Source: a virus. Taken from it: DNA of 64,000 nucleotides. A program made the translations under genes and the position numbers. The first letter of the stretch is position 1. Each line of letters opens with the position of its first letter. Below the pieces are notes generated by a model. That model did not search any database. It saw nothing but the letters and a program-made list of their open reading frames with translations, and had not been told where the DNA came from. Positions 56,370 through 63,708 of this stretch are shown piece after piece. The stretch lies in IMG/VR virus record IMGVR_UViG_3300022752_000023, positions 1 to 64,000 of that record; one strand, 5' to 3'.

Positions 56370-56578
56370 TAGTCTCCTGTGTACAAATCCAGCACAGACG
56401 CAAGAGCGCTGTGTGTCGCTGACCAGTCCATTTTTTCTTCTGCAATTTCTGCCGCGCGCTCCCAGTCTTCGTTGTCTTCGCGGTTAAATTGATCTGCAAA
56501 CCACCACGCCGCGATAACGTTTCTGACTCCGCTTTTTTTGGCAGCTTGTAGTTTTCTTATTGCTTCGTCGATGGTCAT
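56369..56578 (-). CDS. Small helical protein, 69 aa
   Basis: Start ATG 56578 (MTIDEAIRKLQAAKKSGVRN); the long upstream frame is a shadow of the DUF6878 gene. It continues VIAAWWFADQFNREDNEDWE and a helical end. I recall similar short proteins near the DUF6915 and DUF6878 families in other genomes. The function is unknown. Confidence 0.74.
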   Translation of the reverse strand: MTIDEAIRKLQAAKKSGVRNVIAAWWFADQFNREDNEDWERAAEIAEEKMDWSATHSALASVLDLYTGD

Positions 56579-56579
56579 A

Positions 56580-57023
56580 TCACCACTCGTTTTCAGTGGT
56601 GTTTGTTTCCATGATGCGCTCGTTGTGCTGATGTTTAATCTTGCATTTGAGCGTGTCGATTTCGATCTCGCCAAAGCTGCCTTCGTTGATCTCCCAACCG
56701 CCCGGAAGAAGATCCCAGAGCGTTTCAGAAAACTCCTCAAGCCTTTCGAGCGAAATGATGGGCTTGGCGTCAGTGCCGGTCGGCGTTGCGTACTGCCGTT
56801 TGAACTCTTCGAAATAAACTCTGCGGCCGTTTGTAGAAGCTTCCATAGCTTCGCTGTCGTGCTGTGCTACGGGGTCGCAGAACCAGAAGCAGAGTTCTTG
56901 AAAATCCCCAGAATCGCCGCTGCCGTCATACGACGCGACTACACGTGTCACGCCGACTGCAGTAAACAGCGGGCAGATTTCTTTGAGCGTTTCAATTGGC
57001 GTTTTGACTTTGGTTTTTGCCAT
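56580..57023 (-). CDS. DUF6878 protein, 147 aa
   Basis: Start ATG 57023 (MAKTKVKTPIETLKEICPLF). The family-like layout is TRVVASYDGSGDSGDFQELC, then LEEFSETLWDLLPGGWEINE, GSFGEIEIDTLKCKIKHQHN and ERIMETNTTENEW. DUF6878 proteins share DGxGDSGQIE and GWEnNDGayGe. The function is unknown. Confidence 0.8.
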   Translation of the reverse strand: MAKTKVKTPIETLKEICPLFTAVGVTRVVASYDGSGDSGDFQELCFWFCDPVAQHDSEAMEASTNGRRVYFEEFKRQYATPTGTDAKPIISLERLEEFSETLWDLLPGGWEINEGSFGEIEIDTLKCKIKHQHNERIMETNTTENEW

Positions 57024-57024
57024 G

Positions 57025-57525
57025 TTAATAAGACGCGTACACCGTGCAGGGTTTACCGGTTTTCTTTTCCTTCTCCTCAGCAAGCGCGACAAAATTTTGA
57101 AACGACTTGACCACGCGATCCGCAAGGTTTGGGTCGCCGTATAGTCGCGTTTGCCGCTCACGCACAGCTTCCTCGACAGTCATTGGTCTGGTTGTGTCGC
57201 TTCTGATGTTTCCGCCTTCCACGACTTCGGCGCCGGTTGACTGCACCATATTCAAAAACATTTCAGCCAGCTGATGGCCTTCAGCTGTCATCGCGGGCTC
57301 TGTGACATGCGTCAGCCGCTCTCGCATGATTGCGGCTGGAATTTCCGCGCGGCAGTCATCGGCCTCGAACGCTTCGCGTACGAGAATGCGTGTGGCATAC
57401 GGCCCGCCGTGATACGCTTCGCGCAGATAGCCGACGTGGCCGGACGTAGTCGAAAAGCCGGTGGCTTGCGCTGACTTTTCTTCCTCATCCATTCCTTCCC
57501 ATTCCAGATAGATATCAATACCCAT
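57025..57525 (-). CDS. Conserved hypothetical protein (MGIDIYLEWEG family), 166 aa
   Basis: It reads MGIDIYLEWEGMDEEEKSAQ, TGFSTTSGHVGYLREAYHGG and PYATRILVREAFEADDC. The C-terminus is FQNFVALAEEKEKKTGKPCT followed by VYASY. I recall proteins of this exact layout in bacteria and mobile elements, with no known function. The final SY and the YHGGPYAT block are probably functional. Confidence 0.78.
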   Translation of the reverse strand: MGIDIYLEWEGMDEEEKSAQATGFSTTSGHVGYLREAYHGGPYATRILVREAFEADDCRAEIPAAIMRERLTHVTEPAMTAEGHQLAEMFLNMVQSTGAEVVEGGNIRSDTTRPMTVEEAVRERQTRLYGDPNLADRVVKSFQNFVALAEEKEKKTGKPCTVYASY

Positions 57526-57752
57526 TACTTGCCCCTCTTCTTTTTGCAGTTGAGTGCGGCGGTCATGTCAGACTTTGAGGCGTCGCTAATGTCGAGCGAG
57601 CAGCCACTGTCTTTGTGTGTCAGTACTATTTTTTTATCGAGCTTTTTGATGTCAGCAAGAACGGCAGCAGTTTCGGCAGCCGCCTCGTCTACAGCCTCGA
57701 TGACGTATGTTTCTGCTCGGGTGCGAGAAATGCGAACATGGAAATAAGGCAT
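57525..57752 (-). CDS. Small alpha/beta protein, 75 aa
   Basis: MPYFHVRISRTRAETYVIEA then VDEAAAETAAVLADIKKLDK; the first half resembles short conserved proteins that combine a beta strand with an Ala-rich helix. The C-terminus is basic (NCKKKRGK). It is the first gene of the accessory transcript below the terminator at 57764. The function is unknown. Confidence 0.72.
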   Translation of the reverse strand: MPYFHVRISRTRAETYVIEAVDEAAAETAAVLADIKKLDKKIVLTHKDSGCSLDISDASKSDMTAALNCKKKRGK

Positions 57753-57763
57753 TGTGTCCTCGG

Positions 57764-57807
57764 TAAATAAAGAGAGGGCGCCGGGAGAACTAACCCCCGG
57801 CGCCCTC
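57764..57807 (-). terminator. Intrinsic terminator of the Cys-rich secreted protein gene
   Basis: A perfect 12-bp stem (GAGGGCGCCGGG with CCCGGCGCCCTC, 57774-57807) is followed on the minus strand by TCTCTTTATTTA. It lies 33 nt after the stop of the secreted-protein gene. Confidence 0.85.
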
Positions 57808-57840
57808 TACAACTAGCTGTTGTTAATTACTGCCGGCAGT

Positions 57841-58164
57841 TCACTGGCAGCAGCAGCCACGGCAGCCACGGGCGCGAACCACGCGGGCCGGCGCCGTCAC
57901 AACGCGCACCGGAACCTCGACGACCGCGCGAGTGACCGTACGCGTCCGCTCGATCGTCCGACCGAACAGGGCAGCGCGGCACGAGCTGCGGCACGAGCTT
58001 TCCGTGCGGCAGGTGCCGTTGGCGCACGCTGGCGCCGCGTCCGCGACCACCGCCGGAGCAGCGGCCGCGGGCTGCACCAGCACGCTCTGGGGCTCGCCGG
58101 CATCGCCAGCAAACGCAACGGACGAAACGAACGCAAGGACCACAGCTGCAAAACAAGACTTCAT
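57841..58164 (-). CDS. Exported cysteine-rich small protein, 107 aa
   Basis: A Sec-type signal peptide is clear: MKSC, a hydrophobic FAAVVLAFVSSVAFA stretch, then an Ala-x-Ala-type cleavage site before GDAGEP. The mature part is Ala/Val-rich, then has paired cysteines (PACANGTCRTESSCRSSC) and an Arg-rich region. It ends GCRGCCCQ. The Cys clusters could form disulfides outside the cytoplasm. Export by a phage gene with its own promoter and terminator suggests expression from a lysogen or early infection, altering the host envelope. A lysis or superinfection role is possible but not shown. Composition resembles small secreted proteins I associate with planctomycetes. Confidence 0.8.
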   Translation of the reverse strand: MKSCFAAVVLAFVSSVAFAGDAGEPQSVLVQPAAAAPAVVADAAPACANGTCRTESSCRSSCRAALFGRTIERTRTVTRAVVEVPVRVVTAPARVVRARGCRGCCCQ

Positions 58165-58191
58165 GTCAATCTCCTTGAACTACCGAACAAA

Positions 58192-58213
58192 TATTGCCGC
58201 ACGCGCGGCAATA
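58192..58213 (-). promoter_or_regulatory. Leader hairpin in the 5' UTR of the secreted-protein gene
   Basis: A perfect inverted repeat TATTGCCGC-N4-GCGGCAATA lies between the candidate promoter and the AAGGAG of the gene. It may act as an operator, mRNA stabiliser or ribosome-access switch. Confidence 0.6.
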
Positions 58214-58233
58214 ACCTGCTCAGCGATACTATC

Positions 58234-58261
58234 TGTATAGCTGAACAGGATTTTGTTGCAA
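58234..58261 (-). promoter_or_regulatory. Sigma70-like promoter of the secreted-protein gene
   Basis: On the minus strand TTGCAA (58256-58261) and TATACA (58234-58239) are separated by 16 nt. The distance to the start codon at 58164 leaves a ~65-nt leader containing the hairpin at 58192. Match and location are good; activity is untested. Confidence 0.6.
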
Positions 58262-58288
58262 CCCCAAAATCCAAAATAGATTTTGGGG
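58262..58288. promoter_or_regulatory. Inverted repeat just upstream of the promoter
   Basis: The perfect dyad CCCCAAAATC-N7-GATTTTGGGG directly abuts the -35 box. There is no T-run on the minus strand, so it is more likely a regulator site than a terminator. On the plus strand it is followed only by AGTTTTGT. Confidence 0.5.
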
Positions 58289-58308
58289 AGTTTTGTCAAA
58301 ATGCGTAA

Positions 58309-58578
58309 TTACTCGCGCACTACGTGAACGTTGTACCAGAACATTTTGTCGTTGAGCCATTTGGCCTCGGCGGCGAGTGCGTCTGCGCGCGACTCAAAGT
58401 TGCGCAGACACGGCCCGCCGACTGGCGATAAATCTGCAATCCACTGTCCCGGAATTGTCGGGTCAGGCTCGACGTGACTGGCACGTTTGATATCAAGCTC
58501 ACCCAGCGCTTTTAGGTTGATCTCTTCGCCATAGAGACACTGCGCTGAGCCGTTTGGGCGAATGTATAGTTGCAGCAT
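58309..58578 (-). CDS. Conserved small protein, 89 aa
   Basis: It reads MLQLYIRPNGSAQCLYGEEI, NLKALGELDIKRASHVEPDP, then GQWIADLSPVGGPCLRNFES and RADALAAEAKWLNDKMFW. I recall proteins with this layout (IRPdGt..CLY.E.IdL..LG.L.I.RASHVEPd) in bacteria, with no known function. It ends the 64000-58309 block. Confidence 0.78.
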   Translation of the reverse strand: MLQLYIRPNGSAQCLYGEEINLKALGELDIKRASHVEPDPTIPGQWIADLSPVGGPCLRNFESRADALAAEAKWLNDKMFWYNVHVVRE

Positions 58579-58579
58579 G

Positions 58580-59581
58580 CTACATCGACATCAGGCGGCG
58601 AGAAGGTATTAGCTCGTTCATATTGACGGGTCGCGGCAAATGCGCCGCGGCGGCAGGTGTATACAAGTTTTGCCGCCGACGCTCAGACCGAGACACGTTG
58701 TACGCGTTAAATTGCGTGACGTTGTCAATGATTGCGCCGGCAAACAAAGCGTCGTCGTGTACGTCTTCACGCGTGTAGGTTTGCGTCGGGCCGTCATACG
58801 TAGGTCGAAAAATGATATGACCGCCTGCTACAACCGCGTGCCCGCGAAACGCCAGTAGCGCGTTGATTTGTTCGACGTTTGCGATGATGGCGTAATCGAC
58901 AACTTTCAGCCGCGAACGTTCGAATGTCGGGTCGTTTTGCTCTCGCGAGTAGATTGACACCTGCATCAGTTTGCTGCCTACGACCTGCGCTTTCCCGGCA
59001 ATAGTGACAAAGCCGCGAAGAACGGAGCTGCTGATTTGCGCCTCACCGCCGACGTACGCCTGCCCTTCCAGCGACGTTTGAATTGCAATAGCTTTTCCCG
59101 AAATACCGCAGTGACCGCGCAACGTGCAACTGATAACGCGGGCGTTGTCTCGGATAAAAGCGTTTTCATACGCTGTGGTCGAGCCCGAAACGATGCCGCC
59201 GTACACGCGCGCTTCGTTTGAGAATTGGCAGTCGTCCATCACGCGCGCGCGCCCGCTGATGCTCGCAAATTGGTTCAGTTTTACGTTTCCGCTGACGTGC
59301 GCGTATCCGCAGATCTGGGCCCGATCATGTACGCGTACGTTGCCCTCAACGCGGGCATTGTGATACACCTGCGCCAGTTTGTAAACAAAAACCGAATCGG
59401 CAACTTTCGCGGTATCTGCTACCCAGCCCTCGCCGTTAACGTGGCGATGCGCAAACACGCGGCCGTTACCGTCTTTGAAATCATGCTTTGACGCCCGTTT
59501 CTTCTTTGGTTTGACCGCGGCCATCACCTCTGCCGCCGCATCTAGTACGGCGACAGAGCTGTCTTTTTGTTCCTCCATCAC
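58580..59581 (-). CDS. Left-handed beta-helix (hexapeptide-repeat-like) protein, 333 aa
   Basis: From about residue 55 to 210 the sequence repeats hexapeptide-type units (VADTAKVADSVFVYKLAQVY, ARVEGNVRVHDRAQICGYAH, VSGNVKLNQFASISGRARVM). Their regular alternation of Ala/Gly/Val matches polymer-forming left-handed beta-helices. The C-terminal ~120 residues contain EQINALLAFRGHAVVAGGHI and a polar tail. In bacteria such proteins form scaffolds or acyltransferase cores; no catalytic His is placed. Its role with the AAA+ and DUF3150-like genes is unknown. Confidence 0.78.
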   Translation of the reverse strand: MMEEQKDSSVAVLDAAAEVMAAVKPKKKRASKHDFKDGNGRVFAHRHVNGEGWVADTAKVADSVFVYKLAQVYHNARVEGNVRVHDRAQICGYAHVSGNVKLNQFASISGRARVMDDCQFSNEARVYGGIVSGSTTAYENAFIRDNARVISCTLRGHCGISGKAIAIQTSLEGQAYVGGEAQISSSVLRGFVTIAGKAQVVGSKLMQVSIYSREQNDPTFERSRLKVVDYAIIANVEQINALLAFRGHAVVAGGHIIFRPTYDGPTQTYTREDVHDDALFAGAIIDNVTQFNAYNVSRSERRRQNLYTPAAAAHLPRPVNMNELIPSRRLMSM

Positions 59582-60525
59582 GACTCCATCGGAAGGACAC
59601 GCCGTCTTGGCGCGTTTGTGATCATGCTGTCTAGCGCCGTCTTTACCTCACCCATTTGCTGCGTCAGGCTTTGCCGCAGGTTTGTGTTCTTACGAAGATC
59701 CGCGACATCCACGCCAGACACGATGTTGGTCGCCTGCTCAATGAGCCTGTCGAGCTGTGCGTTAGACCGCACGTTCATACGCCGAAAGTTTTCAGAGAAC
59801 TCTTTGAAATTCTCGATTGCCGACGCCTTGAACGTCTTTTTCGTGCCATCGGGCTCGTCGGTCAGCCGCTCGATGAGGTGGGCGATCATGTCCTGCAGCT
59901 GCTCAGCAAACGCGTTTTCGGCCATAACGACCGCCGTTTCGAATCTGTGCTGTACGCGCTGCTGTTCTTGCTGATAAAGCTCAGGATTGAACGTCATCAG
60001 ATAATTCGGCGGCTCGACGGGCGGATACTCCCATCGGATATCAAATACGCCCTCCAGCGACGTCGGATAGTCCGCTGGGTTGTATAAGTCGCCAAGCTTT
60101 TCGCGGGCAGCTGTTTTGAGTGTTTCGTACTCCAGCTGTAAGTTTGCCGCAGCCGCGACTAGCTGCTCCTTGTATTCGCGCATCTTGTCTTCAAACGCGC
60201 CAATGTCCGATTGTTTAATCAGTCGGACACCGTCCTGCGGATAGGGCAGTGTCATTGAGCGCCAGTAAGCTGACGCTTGGCTCTTGAGCGTTGTTAACAC
60301 GCGATATGTCGTGTTCTTTGTATCAATCAGCCGTTTCGACGCGGTGACTAGATCAGTCGCGGCGTGAAACGTGTCAGCAGCTTGTTTGGTCTGCGCATCT
60401 GAAAGCTTGCGCTGCGTACCGAGCCACGAGAACGACAGCTTGACCGCGCCCATCGTCTGGCGCAGTTCGTCAGCCGTTCGCTCTACTGCTGCGGTTTCTG
60501 CTGGCGTTGTGTCTGTTGTAGACAT
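59578..60525 (-). CDS. Helical protein resembling DUF3150, 315 aa
   Basis: All-helical and coiled-coil-rich: KLSFSWLGTQRKLSDAQTKQ, ASKRLIDTKNTTYRVLTTLK, YWRSMTLPYPQDGVRLIKQS, then EKLGDLYNPADYPTSLEGVF and FNPELYQQEQQRVQHRFETA. The tail is LDRLIEQATNIVSGVDVADL. I recall proteins with this block order in planctomycete-type genomes, annotated DUF3150 or hypothetical, next to AAA+ ATPases. The function is unknown; it is a plausible partner or substrate of the neighbouring ATPase. Confidence 0.7.
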   Translation of the reverse strand: MSTTDTTPAETAAVERTADELRQTMGAVKLSFSWLGTQRKLSDAQTKQAADTFHAATDLVTASKRLIDTKNTTYRVLTTLKSQASAYWRSMTLPYPQDGVRLIKQSDIGAFEDKMREYKEQLVAAAANLQLEYETLKTAAREKLGDLYNPADYPTSLEGVFDIRWEYPPVEPPNYLMTFNPELYQQEQQRVQHRFETAVVMAENAFAEQLQDMIAHLIERLTDEPDGTKKTFKASAIENFKEFSENFRRMNVRSNAQLDRLIEQATNIVSGVDVADLRKNTNLRQSLTQQMGEVKTALDSMITNAPRRRVLPMES

Positions 60526-61116
60526 TCAGTCTTCCTCTTCGTCGGCTGTTTCTGCTTCATTGTTCACCCACTCGTCGATTCCGAACGCATTCACAAGCCC
60601 TTTTGGGAGCTTGGTTAACTCGTCTATATTGCGTGGAATACTAAACTCCTGAATCGCCCCATTTTGATATACGCCACAAAACCCTACGCCCGGCTCAAAG
60701 CAGTAGGCTGTGATATCAAAACCCTCGGCGGCGTGTAGGTGGTCAAAGAATTGAATTGGCGGCGACCATGCAGAATCAAACGTCAATGTGAGCTGTTTGG
60801 CTTTTGCGGATAGCCGCTTTGGCGTCTGATCCGTCTCGCGGCCGACATCCCACTTTGTTCCCCAGTGACCTATCTGCCAGTCATACCAATTCTTCGCCCC
60901 ATACAACTCCATGTTTTGCTGCTCCTGCGCTTCTAAAGCTAGTTGCGCCGTAGACCCGGATGGGCCGGCGCAACCGGCGATAGTCGCTTTCAGTTCAGCC
61001 GGGCACGGTAAAAACGTACTCATAAGACAACCACTGTTCCATGCGCGCACCAACTTGTGCAACTGCTCCGGGTCGTTGTGTTTAAACGTAACTTTGTTGG
61101 CGCACCAGTTAGGCAT
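60526..61116 (-). CDS. YubB-like/DUF1281 ferredoxin-like domain protein, 196 aa
   Basis: Start ATG 61116 (MPNWCANKVTFKHNDPEQLH), the diagnostic MPNWC.N...f start of DUF1281/YubB proteins common on plasmids and phages. Other matches are NWYDWQIGHWGTKWDVGRET and LTFDSAWSPPIQFFDHL. The whole protein is one ferredoxin-like domain with an acidic C-terminal tail. The function is unknown. Confidence 0.8.
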   Translation of the reverse strand: MPNWCANKVTFKHNDPEQLHKLVRAWNSGCLMSTFLPCPAELKATIAGCAGPSGSTAQLALEAQEQQNMELYGAKNWYDWQIGHWGTKWDVGRETDQTPKRLSAKAKQLTLTFDSAWSPPIQFFDHLHAAEGFDITAYCFEPGVGFCGVYQNGAIQEFSIPRNIDELTKLPKGLVNAFGIDEWVNNEAETADEEED

Positions 61117-61136
61117 GATTTGGCGTGCAATCCGCA

Positions 61137-61162
61137 GCTGCGGGGCGTTGCCGCCCCGCAGC
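61137..61162 (-). other. GC-rich perfect hairpin between genes
   Basis: The 10-bp stem GCTGCGGGGC/GCCCCGCAGC with a 6-nt loop lies between the AAA+ stop and the DUF1281 start. There is no T-run. It probably stabilises or processes the polycistronic mRNA; compare the similar element at 53431. Confidence 0.6.
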
Positions 61163-61179
61163 CGCAGTCTTGCTAGCAC

Positions 61180-61716
61180 TTAGCCCTTTGCGGGTGCCGC
61201 GACGCGACGCGGACGTGACGACGTGACAGCCGGCTTACCGACACGCGTGTAAATACCGCGGTTGTCAGCCGACAGGCAGCGACCCTCAGCCCAGTTCCGC
61301 AGCCGCTCGATCTGCTCAGCCGACGTCACCGAAATCGGCACGACGTTCTGGGCAGCTTCAACGAGCGGAATGTCAAGCAGCGCTGCGAGCCTGCAGCACG
61401 ACTTGATCTCGGCGCCGGTCCAGTTGGTGTCGTCCGGCTTATCCTGTGCGGCGTCGACACCGAAATGCTTCAGGTAGATGTCCCAGATTGCCGCGCGCTG
61501 TTCGGCGCCCGGCAGATCTACAAAGAAAATACCGTCGAAACGCTCGGCGCGAGCAAACGGCGCCGGCAGCTGGCTGGCGTCGTTGCAGGTGCCGATAAAG
61601 AACACGTCCGACGTGTGGTCATTCAGCCACGTCAGGAGCGTACCAAACAGGCGCGCAGAAACGCCGCTGTCGGTCTGCCCGGATGAGCCTACGCCGGCGA
61701 GACCCTTTTCGATTTC
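61180..61716 (-). CDS. Ycf46-like AAA+ ATPase, exon 2 (C-terminal part)
   Basis: After splicing, the sequence continues VD|EIEKGLAGVGSSGQTDSG. It then has VSARLFGTLLTWLNDHTSDV, FFIGTCND (sensor 1) and PFARAERFDGIFFVDLPGAE (arginine-finger-like RaERFD). A winged tail ends RRVAAPAKG. The exon alone has no start codon with a Shine-Dalgarno; the internal M (MFFIGTCND) is out of context. Exon 2 starts at 61716 and the frame joins exon 1 without change. The full protein is 494 aa. Confidence 0.85.
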   Translation of the reverse strand, partial: EIEKGLAGVGSSGQTDSGVSARLFGTLLTWLNDHTSDVFFIGTCNDASQLPAPFARAERFDGIFFVDLPGAEQRAAIWDIYLKHFGVDAAQDKPDDTNWTGAEIKSCCRLAALLDIPLVEAAQNVVPISVTSAEQIERLRNWAEGRCLSADNRGIYTRVGKPAVTSSRPRRVAAPAKG

Positions 61717-62525
61717 CGTTGATGTTACGAATTAGCCGTTTCCGCTAATTCTCCTGTATTTTCATACAGGACCAGACTATGTCATCTTGTAGCGTCGCAC
61801 ATTGCATCGGTTGCACAAACCTTTCGATGCGTGCGGCGAAGTGGTTAGTCCGCAGGAAATGCATGCTTCGTATTGCGTGCTCCAACGGCCATTTTTTAAT
61901 AGTTTTGGTGTGGCGTATTTTGCTGTGCGTGCTGCCTGCAGTTCTGTTTTGTGTTCTAACAAATGACAGCGTCTACAGACAGTTTCAAGATTGTCTAAAG
62001 CGTTGTTAGGGTTTTTATTCCCTCGCCCTAGACGATCTTTGTGGTGCACGACAAGTTTTTTCTTTTTGCCGCAACGAGAACATTGTTGTTCGTCGCGTTT
62101 AATTACGGCTGTTCTTTCGCCGTTAAAATGTCGTTGTTCGCGGTAATTTTTTCGATACTGCAAACAATCGGCGTGGTTGTCGTAATACCATTGTTTTTTG
62201 GTGTTGGCTATGCGTTGACGATTTTTGTCGTCGTTGCGATAGCATTCCAAATAACAGATTTTGCACAGTCCTTTTGCCATATGCAGCCGTTCGGTCAGGC
62301 CGCACGATTGGCAACAGGAATATTTTTTTGACCACATCTCAAAACTCTACTACAAGGCCCCCATTTCGAACCCACTTGGGTCCTACGATCTTTCGATCTA
62401 GTCGTTGAACCTTCCAAGTATATTGCTACTTGGCTTGGCTGCAAGTTGCCCGGCTTACGCTGAGGGGTTTCTTGCAATTAAAGGGCTTTTCACTGATTTG
62501 TCGCCAAATCAGGGGACTGAACTCA
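61717..62525 (-). ncRNA. Group I intron, 809 nt, in the AAA+ gene
   Basis: The splice after the exon-ending T gives the required U at the 5' site and the intron ends in G. P1 forms between the exon end GTGGAT and the internal guide GTCCCC, with the U-G wobble at the splice site. P2 is a perfect CTGATTTG-GCGA-CAAATCAG hairpin. The conserved P-like AATTGCAAGAAACC, the R element GTTCAACGACTAGA (62397-62410) and the S element GACATAGTCTGG (P7, pairing GACTA with TAGTC) are present. Removal fuses Walker B LFVD to EIEK. Self-splicing is predicted. Confidence 0.9.
61777..62337 (-). CDS. HNH homing endonuclease within the intron, 186 aa
   Basis: The HNH core is CSRCGKKKKLVVHHKDRLGR, GNKNPNNALDNLETVCRRCH, LLEH. 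Two matching zinc modules flank it: CCQSCGLTERLHMAKGLCKI near residue 8 and ACISCGLTTSPHASKGLCNR near residue 157, both C-x2-CGLT...H..KGLC-x2-C. The protein would cut intronless alleles of the AAA+ gene and spread the intron. It lies between the R and S elements of the ribozyme (P8-P9 loop region). No clear Shine-Dalgarno is visible at ATG 62337. Confidence 0.87.
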   Translation of the reverse strand: MWSKKYSCCQSCGLTERLHMAKGLCKICYLECYRNDDKNRQRIANTKKQWYYDNHADCLQYRKNYREQRHFNGERTAVIKRDEQQCSRCGKKKKLVVHHKDRLGRGNKNPNNALDNLETVCRRCHLLEHKTELQAARTAKYATPKLLKNGRWSTQYEACISCGLTTSPHASKGLCNRCNVRRYKMT

Positions 62526-63473
62526 ATCCACAAACAACACGCACGGAGCCATTGCGTCAACCTGCTTGAGCGCGCGACGCATGTTACCCTCGGACTCGCC
62601 CACGAACTTGCCCATGAGCGAACCGAAATCCAGCATTACGGTCGGACGACCGACTTCGTTGCCAAGTGCTTTGGCAAACTGCGACTTGCCGCAGCCCGGA
62701 GGCGACAGCAAAAGAACGCCCTTGGGGCGCTTGTCTACGTTGGTTTCGCCTTGCCGCCGCATGGCGCGCAGGCAGAAACTCTTAAGGTTTTCGAGGCCGC
62801 CAAGATTCTCAAAGTTGGCGTCGCCACGATAGAGCGTCATCGTACCGCTCTTTTCAAGCGTCTGCGCCTTGATACCCCAGATCGTATCGGGCGACAGCTT
62901 GTTGTTGCGCACCAGCGACAGCGCGAACGCGTTCTCGGCCTCCTGCCGAGTCAGGCCGCGCGAGGCGTCAACCACCGCCGCGACTTCCTGCTCGGTCGGC
63001 TTGGCGAACGGGGAGCCGTCAGGGAACAGCTCGGTGCACACGGTCTTGAGCTGTTCCAGATCCGGCAGCTCGTGATGCACCACGGTAAACAACTTCTCTA
63101 CCTCGGGCTGCAGCTGCAGCACCGGCGCGACGATAATGATATGTTTACCCTCGCCCTTACCCTGCACGACGCGGTTTGCAAGTGCCTGCAGCACCTCCGG
63201 GTTGCCGAGAAACCGGTGAAAGTTCTTCAGCACAATAAGCATGGGCTGCTTGGGCTGCGGCTGATCAAGAAACCGCAACGCCTGTAGCGGGCCGGGAGCC
63301 TGCGCGTTCCCCGAATAAAGCTGGCGGTCGATGTCCCAGACATCGAATCCCCATTCCTTCTCTTCCGTTACACGACGAACCGACGCAATCGCGTCGTCGC
63401 ACTCCTGTGATTCAACCCAGATGCCGGAGAAGCCGGCGCATACCAGCTCCTTGATTTCTTTTTCGAGCGACAC
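62526..63473 (-). CDS. Ycf46-like AAA+ ATPase, exon 1 (N-terminal part)
   Basis: Exon 1 encodes 316 residues, ending ...APCVLFVD at a TGA created by the intron. The N-terminal ~220 residues (SGIWVESQECDDAIASVRRV, LRFLDQPQPKQPMLIVLKNF) form a degenerate ATPase-like domain typical of Ycf46. The AAA+ core follows: FENLGGLENLKSFCLRAMRR, GVLLLSPPGCGKSQFAKALG (Walker A), GKFVGESEGNMRRALKQVDA and Walker B CVLFVD|E. Downstream genes encode DUF1281 and DUF3150-like proteins; upstream are DUF2997 and DUF1257. The biological substrate is unknown. Chloroplast and cyanobacterial homologues are associated with inorganic carbon or photosynthesis-related genes. Confidence 0.88.
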
Positions 63474-63514
63474 TTGTTGCCTTTGATGTTGTTTTGTGTG
63501 TGGGCCAGTTATTG

Positions 63515-63706
63515 TCAGTTACTTTCAGCGATTTGCTCGTCGTTGCTGGCGGTATAGAACTCGCCAGTCAGTTGCTCATCCACCTTTGCGCCTAGCGCCT
63601 GTTCCAGCGCCCGCGTGGCATCCTGACACGAACTGCCGGTGAAACCGCTCGTCTCGATCTTGGTGCCGCCCTTCGGGTCGACAACGATATGAATGGTCTT
63701 CGACAT
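63515..63706 (-). CDS. DUF2997 protein, 63 aa
   Basis: Start ATG 63706 with GGAGG 9 nt upstream. MSKTIHIVVDPKGGTKIETS, GFTGSSCQDATRALEQALGA is the DUF2997 layout (MSkTIeiiVsPkGetrvET.GF.G..C..aSr.LE.ALG). The tail is polar. In cyanobacteria and similar genomes the family is commonly next to DUF1257 (Ycf35). The function is unknown. Confidence 0.85.
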   Translation of the reverse strand: MSKTIHIVVDPKGGTKIETSGFTGSSCQDATRALEQALGAKVDEQLTGEFYTASNDEQIAESN

Positions 63707-63708
63707 GT

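Noticed and set aside
61180-61605. Stand-alone 141-aa gene starting MFFIGTCND
   Set aside because: It begins in the middle of the AAA+ sensor 1 strand; the true exon extends to 61716 and joins exon 1.
62041-62331. Hydrophobic plus-strand frame opposite the HNH ORF
   Set aside because: It is antisense to the HNH core, whose zinc and HNH motifs are unambiguous.
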